A stretch of DNA of 64,000 nt from assembly GCF_036226465.1 (NCBI RefSeq), contig NZ_CP108476.1, positions 62,001 to 126,000 on the forward strand, read 5' to 3'. Position 1 is the first letter of the stretch, and every line of letters starts with the position of its first letter. The notes below the pieces were generated by a model. That model saw only the letters and a list, made by a program, of their open reading frames with translations, was not told the DNA's origin and ran no database searches. Both the position numbers and the translations under genes were made by a program. The DNA comes from Kitasatospora sp. NBC_01250 (GTDB taxonomy: Bacteria > Actinomycetota > Actinomycetes > Streptomycetales > Streptomycetaceae). Shown piece after piece: positions 16,831-25,375 of this stretch.

Positions 16831-17919
16831 TCAGCGAGCCGGTGGGGTGAGGATGGTGCGGTCGAACGGGCCAGCATGCGAGGCGGCGTAGGTGACGGCG
16901 TCGTTCACGGCGGTGAGGCCGAACGACCGGACCCGTTCGGGGGCGAGGTCCAGCGCGCCCGAGGCGAGGAGCCGGATGATGCCGACGTTCGCCGTACGGG
17001 GGTACATCCACTGGCCGCGCACCGTGATCGAGTTGCGCATGATCCATGGGTACGGGAGTGCGAGGTCGTCGCCGCCGAGCATGCCGACGCCGCCCATGAG
17101 AACGATGCGGCCGTACTCGCGCACGGTCATGGCCGCCGTGCGCGTCGCCGAGCTGGGCGCGCTCGGCGGGAGCAGGTCGATCACCAGGTCGATCGGGCCG
17201 TCGCCCGCCGCGGACATCGCCGCGCGGTCGCCGGCCTCGTCCCCGGTCAGCGGGACCGGGCGCACGCGTGGGCCGAATCGGTCGGCGAGGAGGTCGAGCG
17301 CGGCCCGGTTGCGGCCCGGGGCCACCACGCGGCCCGCTCCCATGGCGAGCGCGACCGCGACCGCGCTGCTGCCGAGGTTGCCGGTGGCCCCGCTGACGAG
17401 CAGCGTCTCACCGGCGGCGAGCACGCCGGCCAGCAGCCCGCCGTACGGGATGACGTGCACGCCGAGCGCGGCCCAGCGGGCCGGGTCCTCCCCCGCTGCT
17501 GCGGGCAGCGGGAAGACGTTCTCCGTCGGGACCCGCATGAGCTCGGCGAACGATCCGTCGTGCAGGTGGCGGGCGAGCCGCGCGCCGCCCTCGCCGCGGG
17601 AGCTCCAGCCCTGGAGCGTGATGTCGGGCGTCAGGGCGTCGTCGCGCGAGCGCACGGTGCAGTCGCACCACACCAGGTCGCCGGGGCGCAGCCGGGTGGC
17701 GTCCGGGCCCACGTGGACGATCCGTCCCACGCCGCCGATCCCGGGCACGACGGGAGGGACCAGGGGGTAGTTCCGCTTGCCGCTGAAGACCTCGGCCGCG
17801 TACGGGGCCACGCAGGTGGCGAGCACCTCGACCACCACCTCGCCGCCGCCGGCCTCGGGGTCGGGCACCTCCCGCACCGTGAGCGGGGCGCCGAACTGCG
17901 TCAGAACTGCTGCTCGCAC
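16831..17919 (-). CDS. Medium-chain (zinc-type) alcohol dehydrogenase / quinone oxidoreductase
   Basis: The 362-aa product belongs to the MDR superfamily. The N-terminal GroES-like domain reads VRAAVLTQFGAPLTVREVPD with PPVVPGIGGVGRIVHVG and RPGDLVWCDC; the nucleotide-binding domain has LLVSGATGNLGSSAVAVALAMGA. The classical structural-zinc cysteines are not seen, so a quinone-oxidoreductase-like NADPH enzyme is more likely than a zinc alcohol dehydrogenase. I chose GTG at 17919 because GGAGG lies seven bases upstream; an ATG at 17955 and further frame are less supported. It is divergent from a LysR gene that probably controls it. Confidence 0.85.
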   Translation of the reverse strand: MRAAVLTQFGAPLTVREVPDPEAGGGEVVVEVLATCVAPYAAEVFSGKRNYPLVPPVVPGIGGVGRIVHVGPDATRLRPGDLVWCDCTVRSRDDALTPDITLQGWSSRGEGGARLARHLHDGSFAELMRVPTENVFPLPAAAGEDPARWAALGVHVIPYGGLLAGVLAAGETLLVSGATGNLGSSAVAVALAMGAGRVVAPGRNRAALDLLADRFGPRVRPVPLTGDEAGDRAAMSAAGDGPIDLVIDLLPPSAPSSATRTAAMTVREYGRIVLMGGVGMLGGDDLALPYPWIMRNSITVRGQWMYPRTANVGIIRLLASGALDLAPERVRSFGLTAVNDAVTYAASHAGPFDRTILTPPAR

Positions 17920-18005
17920 GTGCTGGCCTCCGTGTTCGTCCGTGTTCGTCGCCATCGACACTAGGAGTCCGGCAGGCATGCGGGAAGCGACGATCAAGCA
18001 TCTGT

Positions 18006-18019
18006 GGTATGCGTATACC
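18006..18019. promoter_or_regulatory. Palindrome GGTAT-GCGT-ATACC upstream of the LysR gene
   Basis: GGTATGCGTATACC has perfect 5-base arms around a 4-base centre and ends two bases before the LysR ATG at 18022. It lies in the divergent gap with the oxidoreductase gene. Its arms are the same pentamers as the other LysR operator in this window but in the opposite order. Confidence 0.5.
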
Positions 18020-18021
18020 GC

Positions 18022-18915
18022 ATGGACATCTCCAGCACAGGCCTGCGGGTCCTGCGGCAGATCGCCGAGTCCGGCAGCTTCACCGCGGCGGCCACCCGGC
18101 TCGGCTACACCCAGTCGGCGGTCTCACGCCAGGCCGCCTCCCTCGAACGAAGCGCGGGCACCGCCCTGTTCGAGCGCCGCCCCGACGGTGTGCGGCTCAC
18201 CCCCGCGGGTCTGACCCTGCTGCGCCACGCCCGCACGATCCTGGACTGCCTGACGGAGGCCGAGCGCGACCTCACCGGCGCCGTCCCGCGGACCGAACTG
18301 GTGCGGCTCGGACTGTTCCTTAGCGCGGGCGCGGCCATCCTGCCTCCCTCGCTCGCCCGCCTTGCGGCGACCGACCCGCAGATCACGGTCACGACCAGCG
18401 AGGGCACCACGCCCGCCCTGGTCCGGGCGCTTCGCGCGGGTTCGATCGACCTCGCCGTCCTGACGTCCCGCCCGCCCCACCGGCCCCTGGACGGCGAGTC
18501 GCCGCGCCTGCACGTCGAGACCGTGGTGGACACCGAACTCGTCGTGGCGGTGCCTTCGACCGGAGAGTTCGCCGGCCGCACCGCGGTGCACGTCGACGAA
18601 CTGGTCGACGCGCCGTGGATCGCCACCCCGGCGTCGAACTCCGAGCCGCTGCTCGGCGTCTGGCCCGGCCTGCCCGGACGGCCGCGCATCGTCCACAGTG
18701 CGCGTGACTGGCTGACGAAGCTTCAGCTGGTCGCCGGCGGCTTCGGGGTGACAACGGTGCCCACCCGGCTCTCGCCGGTGCTGCCGCCCGGGGTGAGCCT
18801 GCTGCACGTCGAAGGCGCAGCTCCCGAGATCCGCCGGGTTCTGGTGGCACGGCTCCCCGGCCGCCCGGCCCCGGCGATCACCGCCGTCACCCGGGCAATC
18901 GTCTCGTCCGCCTGA
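18022..18915 (+). CDS. LysR-family transcriptional regulator
   Basis: The 297-aa product starts MDISSTGLRVLRQIAESGSF with the LysR helix-turn-helix at about 18-37 (AAATRLGYTQSAVSRQAASLE) and ends with a periplasmic-binding-type effector domain. The ATG at 18022 is the canonical LysR start; an in-frame ATG at 18004 would overlap the palindrome. It is divergent from the MDR oxidoreductase 102 bp away, its probable target, in the common LysR arrangement. The effector is unknown. Confidence 0.92.
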   Translation: MDISSTGLRVLRQIAESGSFTAAATRLGYTQSAVSRQAASLERSAGTALFERRPDGVRLTPAGLTLLRHARTILDCLTEAERDLTGAVPRTELVRLGLFLSAGAAILPPSLARLAATDPQITVTTSEGTTPALVRALRAGSIDLAVLTSRPPHRPLDGESPRLHVETVVDTELVVAVPSTGEFAGRTAVHVDELVDAPWIATPASNSEPLLGVWPGLPGRPRIVHSARDWLTKLQLVAGGFGVTTVPTRLSPVLPPGVSLLHVEGAAPEIRRVLVARLPGRPAPAITAVTRAIVSSA

Positions 18916-19066
18916 TACCCGGTGGCGGTGGCGGTGGGCGAACTGAACCCGGCACGGTCGTCACTGAGGTGCAGGAGCTCGTGTCGGTATGCCGGGACGT
19001 GCGGGCATCTCCACCGGTCCACCAGCGGCACCACGCGTGGAGAGGCGGTCCTGGCAGACTGGCACC

Positions 19067-19417
19067 ATGACGGGGAAGCTGATGATCGTGCTCACCGACA
19101 CTGTGGACGCTTCGGCCGACCGTGTGTTGGACCTCGTTGCACGCCGGTTCGGCGGAGTCGTGGGGCTGGATCCGGCCCGGATCGAGATCGACCGGGAGCA
19201 CGGGCGCTTCGCCTGTCAGGGCGGCTGGTGGTATCGCGGGGAGTACGAGGTCACCGAGGAGGCCGGGCGCACCCGGGTCACGCATCGAGTCTTCAACGTG
19301 GCCGGTCGGGGCAGCAGGTGGGCCGTCCCCTTGGCGAACAAGTTCTTCATCGGCTTCCGCGACCGGACCACGGCGGGCTTCCGCGAGTTGCTGCGCGAGG
19401 CCGGCCAGGACTACTGA
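19067..19417 (+). CDS. SRPBCC / polyketide-cyclase-like small protein
   Basis: This 116-aa protein looks like a short START/SRPBCC domain: MIVLTDTVDASADRVLDLVARR at the N-terminus, a beta-sheet middle (ARIEIDREHGRFACQGGWWY, YEVTEEAGRTRVTHRVFNVAG) and the terminal helix FRDRTTAGFRELLREAG. Such domains hold hydrophobic ligands; some are cyclases. The assignment rests on fold pattern, not on catalytic residues. The ATG at 19067 has only a weak ribosome site. It precedes the SARP gene by about 160 bp on the same strand. Confidence 0.5.
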   Translation: MTGKLMIVLTDTVDASADRVLDLVARRFGGVVGLDPARIEIDREHGRFACQGGWWYRGEYEVTEEAGRTRVTHRVFNVAGRGSRWAVPLANKFFIGFRDRTTAGFRELLREAGQDY

Positions 19418-19575
19418 CATCGGCGCTTCACATGTCGGTGGTGGGAGGTCGAGGGAGGGTCCGGTGCCGGTGTAGCGCCTCGGACGCCACCGCAGCGTCG
19501 ACATCACCTTCGACGCTGCGCTGCCACCGGTGGGGTGGGCGAGGACGGTGCCGGCAGCGTGCCTAGGATGCTCGG

Positions 19576-22500
19576 ATGCACTTCAGCCTGCTGGGCCCGC
19601 TCACCGTCCAGGACAGCGCCGGCCTGGCGCTCCCGCTCTCCTCGCCGAAGGCTCGGCTGCTGCTCGCGATGCTCCTCCTGCAGCCCAACGAGGCGGTGTC
19701 CCGGGACCGGTTGGTGGCGGCGCTGTGGGGAGAGGATCCGCCCGCGACGGCGAGCACCGCGCTGAACAACCAGGTCGTGCAGGTGCGCCGGGTCCTGGCG
19801 GCGGCCTGCGCACCCGGCGAGCCGTCGCGGCTGCGCACCGCCGCGCCCGGCTACCTGCTGGAGGTGCGGGAGGGCGAGCTGGACGCCGAGGTCTTCACCC
19901 GCCGGCTCGACACGGCCGGGGCCGCAGCGGCCGACGGGGACTGGGCGAGGGCCGGCGCGGAGGCGGCCGCGGCGCTCGCGCTCTGGCGGGGCACCCCGCT
20001 CGTCGACCTGCCCACACTGGCCGACGCGTCGACGGCGCGGATCCACGAGCTCACCCTGTCGCACCAGCAGGCCCTGGAGTGGCACTTCGAGGCGGAACTG
20101 CAGCTCGGCCGCCACCAGGGCCTGATCCCCGAACTGACCCGGGCGGCCGCCGAGCACCCGCTGCGCGAGGCGTTCCACCGCCAGCTCATGCTCGCCCTGC
20201 ACCGCAGCGCGCGGACGGCGGAAGCCCTGGACGTCCACCGCCGACTGCGCGAGGCCCTGGTCGAGGAGCTGGGGCTGGAACCGGGCCGGGCCGTGCAGGC
20301 CGCCCACCAGGAAGTCCTCGGCGGTGCCGCCCCGCAACGCGGCGGTCCTCTCGGTCGAGCGGCCGGTGGAGCACCGGCGACCTCCGCCACGGCGATCTCG
20401 GGGCTCCCCCGGGACGTGGCCTCCTTCACCGGCCGCTCGGCCGAGCTGCACCACCTGCTCGAGGCCTGCCAGGCCAGCATCACCCACGAGGCCGGCGTCA
20501 TCGGGATCCACGCGGTGGACGGCATGCCCGGCGTCGGCAAGAGCGCCCTGGCGGTGCACGCCGCGCACCGGCTGGCCGCCGGGTTCCCGGACGGCCAGAT
20601 CTTCCTGCCGCTGCACGCCCACACGCCCGGGACTCCGGCCGTCGAACCCGCCGACGCGCTGCTCGGCCTGCTGCTGTCGATGGGCATCGGGCCCGGGCAG
20701 ATACCCGCCGGTCTGGACGCCCGGGCGAGCCTGTGGCGCAGCCGACTGGCCGGCAAGCGGATCCTGCTGGTCCTCGACGACGCCCGCAGCAGCAGGCAGG
20801 TCGCTCCGTTGCTGCCCGGCACCCCCGGGAGTCTGGTGCTGGTCACCAGCCGACGGCGGCTGCCCGCGCTGCCGGACGCCGTGCCCGTCACCCTCGACGT
20901 GCTGCCGGCGGACGAGGCCGCCGCCCTGTTCATCGCGAAGGCCGGGCGCCCCGAGCTGACGGCCCAGGACGCGGCGGTCCGTGAGCTGGTGCGCCTGTGC
21001 GGGTACCTGCCGCTGGCGCTGGCCCTGACCGCGGCCCGGCTGCGCCACCACCAGAGCTGGACGGTGGCCGACCTGCTCGCGGACCTGGGGGCGACCAGCG
21101 GCAGGCTGTCCGTCCTGCGCGCCGAGGGCCTGTCGGTGGCCGCCGCCTTCGACCTCTCCTACCGCGACCTGGCCCCCGATCAGCGTGGCCTGCTCCGGAG
21201 CCTTGGCCTGCACGTCGGCGACGACATCGACGCCCGGGCCGCGGCCGCCCTCGCCGGCACCGATCTGCGTACGGCCCGCCGGCTGCTGGAGGAGTTGGAG
21301 GACCACCACCTGATCGAGGAGCCGGTGCGCGGCCGCTACCGGATGCACGACCTGATCCGCGAGCACGCCCGCGACCTCGCCGAGAACGGGGGCCGGGACG
21401 GGGACGGGCACGGGAGCGGAAGCGGAGGCGAGGGGCCGGGCGCACGCGCGGCGGCCGTGGACCGGCTGCTGGACCACTACCTGGCCGGCGCGCAGGCCGC
21501 CGACCAGCACATCGCCCGCCACCACCCGGTGCCGCGGGGCTCCCTGGGCGCCCGCCCGGACACCGTCCCGGACTTCGCGGACCTGGCGCAGGCGGACGCC
21601 TGGCTCCGGGCGGAGCGCGTCAACCTGCACGCGGCCGTCGAGTACGCCGCCGCCCACGGGCGCCCCGAGCACGCCATCGCCCTGCCAGTGGCGATGCACG
21701 AGTTCCTGCGCGGTCAGGGCCGCTGGCACCAGTCGCGCGTGCTGCACGGCATCGCCCTCGAGGTCGCCGACCGCACCGGCGACCGGACCGGGCGGGCGGA
21801 CGCGCTCACCAATCTGGGCGTACTGGACTCACTGTCCTGCGAGTTGACGCTGGCGGAGGAGCGCTACCGGGAGGCCCTCGCGCTGTACCTGGAGACGGGC
21901 GAGGGGCTCGGCGAGGCGCGCGTGCTCGGCCTCCTCGGCGACGTGCTGTACCTCCAGAACCGGTGCGAGGAGTCCGCACGCAGCAACGAGCAGTCGCTCG
22001 AACGCTACCGGGCGCTCGGCAACCGGCGGGGTGAGGCCACCGCCGGTCTGAACCTGGGGTACGTCCACTACCTGCTGACCCAGTACGACCAGGCGGTGAC
22101 GCACCTGCGACCCGCGCTGGAGCTGTTCCGTGTCCTCGGCTACCGGCTCGGGGAGGCCAACAGCCTCAGCGCCCTGTCGGCGGTCCAGGAGATCCTCGGT
22201 CAGTACAAGGAGTCCGCCGCCGGCCACCGTGCGGCGTTCGCCCTCTTCCAGGGGCTGGGCAACCGCTTCGGCCAGGCGAACACGCTGTTCAGCCTCGGCA
22301 CGGTGGAACAGTTCACGGGGCAGTACGCGCTGTCCGCCGAGCATCAGCAGGCGGCCGGGGAGATCTACCGCGAAATGGGCTACCAGAACGGGTTGGCGAA
22401 CACGCTCATCAACCTGGGCTACGTCCTGCGCGTGACGGGGCGTTACGAGCAGGCCGAGGCCGCGTTGCGCGAGGCGCTGCACCTCGACCGGGAACACGGC

Positions 22501-23127
22501 CTGGTCCGCGGGGAGTTGAACGCACTGCTGCAGCTGGGCCATCTCCTGCTGGAGACCGGACGCGCCGGGACCGCCGTCGAGTACGCGGAGAAGGCGGTGA
22601 CCGGTTTCGAGGAGAGCGAGCACAACCTCGGCCACGCCCGGGCACTGGCCTGCCTGGCCCTCGCGCGGCACGCGACGGGTGACCACGCGGGTGCCGCGGA
22701 CGCGCTGGACCGGGCGCTGCCGGTCTCCCGCGAGCTGGCCGGTCCGGCCGAGGCGGAGGTCCTCAACCAGATCGGCCGGGTGGCGCTGCTGATGGCCCTC
22801 GACGGCAGGCCGACGGACGGCGGGCCGACGATCGTCGGTGCGCCGGCCGGTGGGCAGGCCGGGGAAGGGGCCGGGGCAGCGGCCGGGGCCGCCGAGCAGG
22901 CGTTGGCTCACCACGAGCGGGCGCTGGAGATCGTCCGGCCCATGGCCTTTCCGCTGCAGCAGGTGCTCGCGCTGGAGGGCATCGGTGCTTGCCTGTGCCA
23001 CCTCGGCGACGCCGACCGCGGTCACGCCCGGCTGCGCGAGGCCCTGCGGCTCGCCGAACCGCTGGGCACGCCCGATGCCGCCCGGATCCGGGCGCACCTG
23101 GAGGGCTGCGACAGCGAACGCGGCTGA
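19576..23127 (+). CDS. SARP/AfsR-type regulator with NB-ARC and TPR domains
   Basis: The 1183-aa protein has three parts. An N-terminal SARP DNA-binding region (MHFSLLGPLTVQDSAGLALP, SPKARLLLAMLLLQPNEAVS, VVQVRRVL) is followed by a bacterial transcriptional activator (BTAD) domain to about residue 240. Next comes an AAA/NB-ARC ATPase with Walker A GMPGVGKSALA at 316-326, LLVLDDAR as Walker B, and a winged helix. The C-terminal half (about 680-1170) is a run of TPR repeats such as ALTNLGVLDSLSCELTLAEE. AfsR-like proteins activate secondary metabolism and are longer versions of pathway SARPs. No biosynthetic cluster is adjacent, so its regulon is elsewhere or unknown. Confidence 0.92.
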   Translation: MHFSLLGPLTVQDSAGLALPLSSPKARLLLAMLLLQPNEAVSRDRLVAALWGEDPPATASTALNNQVVQVRRVLAAACAPGEPSRLRTAAPGYLLEVREGELDAEVFTRRLDTAGAAAADGDWARAGAEAAAALALWRGTPLVDLPTLADASTARIHELTLSHQQALEWHFEAELQLGRHQGLIPELTRAAAEHPLREAFHRQLMLALHRSARTAEALDVHRRLREALVEELGLEPGRAVQAAHQEVLGGAAPQRGGPLGRAAGGAPATSATAISGLPRDVASFTGRSAELHHLLEACQASITHEAGVIGIHAVDGMPGVGKSALAVHAAHRLAAGFPDGQIFLPLHAHTPGTPAVEPADALLGLLLSMGIGPGQIPAGLDARASLWRSRLAGKRILLVLDDARSSRQVAPLLPGTPGSLVLVTSRRRLPALPDAVPVTLDVLPADEAAALFIAKAGRPELTAQDAAVRELVRLCGYLPLALALTAARLRHHQSWTVADLLADLGATSGRLSVLRAEGLSVAAAFDLSYRDLAPDQRGLLRSLGLHVGDDIDARAAAALAGTDLRTARRLLEELEDHHLIEEPVRGRYRMHDLIREHARDLAENGGRDGDGHGSGSGGEGPGARAAAVDRLLDHYLAGAQAADQHIARHHPVPRGSLGARPDTVPDFADLAQADAWLRAERVNLHAAVEYAAAHGRPEHAIALPVAMHEFLRGQGRWHQSRVLHGIALEVADRTGDRTGRADALTNLGVLDSLSCELTLAEERYREALALYLETGEGLGEARVLGLLGDVLYLQNRCEESARSNEQSLERYRALGNRRGEATAGLNLGYVHYLLTQYDQAVTHLRPALELFRVLGYRLGEANSLSALSAVQEILGQYKESAAGHRAAFALFQGLGNRFGQANTLFSLGTVEQFTGQYALSAEHQQAAGEIYREMGYQNGLANTLINLGYVLRVTGRYEQAEAALREALHLDREHGLVRGELNALLQLGHLLLETGRAGTAVEYAEKAVTGFEESEHNLGHARALACLALARHATGDHAGAADALDRALPVSRELAGPAEAEVLNQIGRVALLMALDGRPTDGGPTIVGAPAGGQAGEGAGAAAGAAEQALAHHERALEIVRPMAFPLQQVLALEGIGACLCHLGDADRGHARLREALRLAEPLGTPDAARIRAHLEGCDSERG

Positions 23128-23248
23128 CCCCTGGTCACCTCCACCGGCTCTGCCTCGCTCAGACGCTGCTTCCCATCTTCTTCTGCGGGTCAACGGCTTG
23201 GGATCGATGTGTTCGGGTGGTGCTGAGTGGCGCATCGTCACTCACGGG

Positions 23249-23295
23249 GGTTGACGCATGCGGAAACCCCCGTATGGTTGACGCATGCGGAAACC
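23249..23295. promoter_or_regulatory. Two identical 20-bp direct repeats, candidate RHH operators
   Basis: GGTTGACGCATGCGGAAACC occurs at 23249-23268 and again, base for base, at 23276-23295, a 27-bp period. Each copy is itself partly palindromic (GGTT/AACC ends, GCATGC core). They sit 17-63 bp upstream of the ribbon-helix-helix gene's start. Copy 1 opens the mini-ORF MRKPPYG, ending inside copy 2. Tandem operators for a dimeric RHH repressor are the likeliest reading. Confidence 0.6.
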
Positions 23296-23311
23296 TATCC
23301 CGAGGGACACG

Positions 23312-23845
23312 ATGGGCCCCATCCCGCCGACAAATCCCGGCGGCCGCCCCGAAGTCGGCCCCAAGATCGATGTTCGCCTCCCGCTCGACACTCTCCGGCG
23401 CCTCGACGACCGGGCCGGAGCTGCTGGCAAGTCCCGTGCCGACACCATCCGCACCCTCATCGACGCCGGCCTCGAACACCCTCGCACCCTCGCGGAGCTC
23501 GCCGCCGAACGACCCCTCGAACTCGTTGACCAGGTCGTCGACGGCGACCGTCCCCACGGCGTGTCCGTCCATCACAGCGGCCGCACGTTCTGGCTCTCCA
23601 GCTGCCCGGACGGATGGATCCTCGCCCACAGCAAGGACACGCACCTCATCGCCGCCCTCCAGGGCGCGGCACTGCTCGCCTTCCAGCGCATCCCCGTCAG
23701 CGAAGTGGCTCCCCATCTGCACTCCGACGAGCCCGCCTTCCCCGCCCTGGTCGCCGCCGGACGGGCCATCCTCGACGACATCGACGCACAGGAACGCCTC
23801 CTGACGCGGAACCTCAACACCATGCACTGGCCCCCCATGCTCTGA
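23312..23845 (+). CDS. Ribbon-helix-helix-type DNA-binding protein (orphan)
   Basis: The 177-aa protein opens MGPIPPTNPGGRPEVGPKID and then has a ribbon-helix-helix pattern at about residues 17-55: a strand KIDVRLPLDTLRRLDDRA followed by helices GKSRADTIRTLIDAGLE. The rest is an unrecognised alpha/beta domain (HGVSVHHSGRTFWLSSCPDG; LIAALQGAALLAFQRI). RHH proteins are often antitoxins or small repressors, but no toxin partner is adjacent. I chose ATG at 23312 because GAGGG lies five bases before it; the ATG at 23285 lies inside the second repeat and has no ribosome site. Autoregulation through the 20-bp repeats is inferred. Confidence 0.6.
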   Translation: MGPIPPTNPGGRPEVGPKIDVRLPLDTLRRLDDRAGAAGKSRADTIRTLIDAGLEHPRTLAELAAERPLELVDQVVDGDRPHGVSVHHSGRTFWLSSCPDGWILAHSKDTHLIAALQGAALLAFQRIPVSEVAPHLHSDEPAFPALVAAGRAILDDIDAQERLLTRNLNTMHWPPML

Positions 23846-24386
23846 GTGCTCCTCCTCGTGCTCGGCGAGAGAGCAGCAGGTGCACGCACCGCTGCCACCG
23901 GGGGGCAAACTCATGCGGCGAGGGCAACCTCTGGCTGCGCGGTTGCCCCGGTGGTGCGCGTGCCTCGGGCGGCCTCACTGCCCGCATGGAGAAGTGGATC
24001 AGCGCGGCGGGCTCCCCACCCACACCGCGCGGCACCATGACGGCGATTCTCTTCCTGACTCCGTGACAGACGGCGCGGGTCCTTCCGGGTCCCACCTGAC
24101 GCCGGCCCCCGTGAGCCAGTAGGGCCCACCAGCAACCGTCGCCGCCGCCGCCACCGGTTCTCACCGGCCCGATCCGCAGGGGCCGACGGGCGGGTCCGAC
24201 CCGAGCGACCGGGTGATCAGCGACCGGGTCCGGCGAGCAGGGGCGGCGGCGCCATCCGGCGACCGATCCCGATCGCCGGATGGCGCTGACTTGTTCAGGG
24301 ATCCCTGATGGCCGATCATGATGATCAACCCTTGCCGTTACCCGGTCCTGTTGCCTGCGCCTCGGACCCGACACCGGAGTTGCGTT
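23846..24386. other. Gene-free stretch with a 14-bp hairpin near its right end
   Basis: No gene is supported here. Open frames on both strands are low-complexity and mutually overlapping. The notable element is the perfect inverted repeat at 24249-24286, listed separately. The stretch between about 24110 and 24240 is GC-rich repeats of CCG/CGG type without a clear reading frame. Confidence 0.5.
24249..24286. terminator. Perfect 14-bp hairpin, 10-base loop
   Basis: GCGCCATCCGGCGA at 24249-24262 pairs with its exact complement at 24273-24286. It lies about 400 bp after the RHH gene and 100 bp before the SDR gene. No T-run follows, so it could be a terminator of either strand or a leader structure. 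Confidence 0.45.
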
Positions 24387-25229
24387 TTGAAGAGTCTGCA
24401 CCGCAAGGTCGCCATCGTCACCGGGGCGACAAGCGGCATTGGAGCCCGTATTGCGGAGGTGTTCGCCGCCGAGGGCGCCCACGTCGTCCTCGCCGGGCGC
24501 CGCGAGCGGGAGGGACAGCAGCGGGCCGCGGCACTGGGCGAGTCGGCGACCTTCGTGCGCTGCGACGTGTCGGTGGAGGCGGACGTGGAGGCACTGGTCG
24601 CCCACGCCGTCGAGCGCTACGGGCGGCTCGACATCATGGTCAACAATGCAGGCGGGCCAGGGAACATGGCGTCGGTCACCGACTTCGACCCGGCCGTGTT
24701 CGCACGGACGCTGGCGGTCCATGTCACGGGCGTCATGCTGGGCATCAAGCACGCCGGACGGCAGATGGCCGCCCAGCGCTCGGGAAGCATCATCAATGTG
24801 GCGAGCCTGGCGGGAAAGATCGCCGGCTGGTCCGGCCTGGACTACTCGACCGCCAAGGCCGCGGTGCTCCACCTGACCCGGTGCGCGGCGGTGGACCTGG
24901 GTGAGCACGAGGTTCGCGTGAACAGCGTGTCCCCCGGTTTCGTGCCGACCGGCATCTTCGCCAAGGGCGCCGGAGCCGACGCATCGGCTGCTGACGCCAC
25001 GGCCGCTTCGGTAGCCGAGGCGTTCAAGCCACTGCTGGACTCCAGCCAACCGATCCCCGGCACCGTCCGGACCGACGACGTGGCCGCTGCGGCACTGTGG
25101 TTCGCCGGCGACGCCAGCCGTCTGGTCACCGGGCAGGACCTCGCGGTCGACGGTGGCATGACGGCCGGGCGCCCCGCCGCCGTCTCGCGAGCCGAACGGA
25201 CCCGCGTGCGCGACACACTCTCCTCCTGA
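24387..25229 (+). CDS. Short-chain dehydrogenase/reductase (SDR)
   Basis: The 280-aa product is a classical SDR: TGATSGIG at about 12-19, NNAGGPG, INVASLAGK (catalytic Ser), YSTAKAA (catalytic Tyr and Lys), then NSVSPGFVPTGIF and the C-terminal DLAVDGGMTAG. It probably uses NAD(P)H. I suggest the TTG start at 24387 because GGAG sits seven bases upstream; an in-frame ATG at 24318 would add 23 residues unlike the family N-terminus. It has no obvious partner; the FAD-monooxygenase gene downstream runs the other way. Confidence 0.85.
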   Translation: MKSLHRKVAIVTGATSGIGARIAEVFAAEGAHVVLAGRREREGQQRAAALGESATFVRCDVSVEADVEALVAHAVERYGRLDIMVNNAGGPGNMASVTDFDPAVFARTLAVHVTGVMLGIKHAGRQMAAQRSGSIINVASLAGKIAGWSGLDYSTAKAAVLHLTRCAAVDLGEHEVRVNSVSPGFVPTGIFAKGAGADASAADATAASVAEAFKPLLDSSQPIPGTVRTDDVAAAALWFAGDASRLVTGQDLAVDGGMTAGRPAAVSRAERTRVRDTLSS

Positions 25230-25375
25230 CCCCGAGGGAGCACACCGACAACCCACCGGGATCGTCGCGCGGTTGGCCGAGTCCGGCTCGTAGGCGGGGG
25301 GCGGGAGTGGGGGCGGCAGGAACCAGGCCGCAGCAGCGGCCCTCCCCGGCGAACGCCGCCCGGCCACCGCATCGG

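Noticed and set aside
19504..21747. 747-codon minus-strand frame under the SARP gene
   Set aside because: It is antisense to a clear SARP/NB-ARC gene and is Gln/Arg/Gly-rich without motifs.
23249..23295. Possible short CRISPR-like array
   Set aside because: Only two units with a 7-base spacer; no array and no cas genes.
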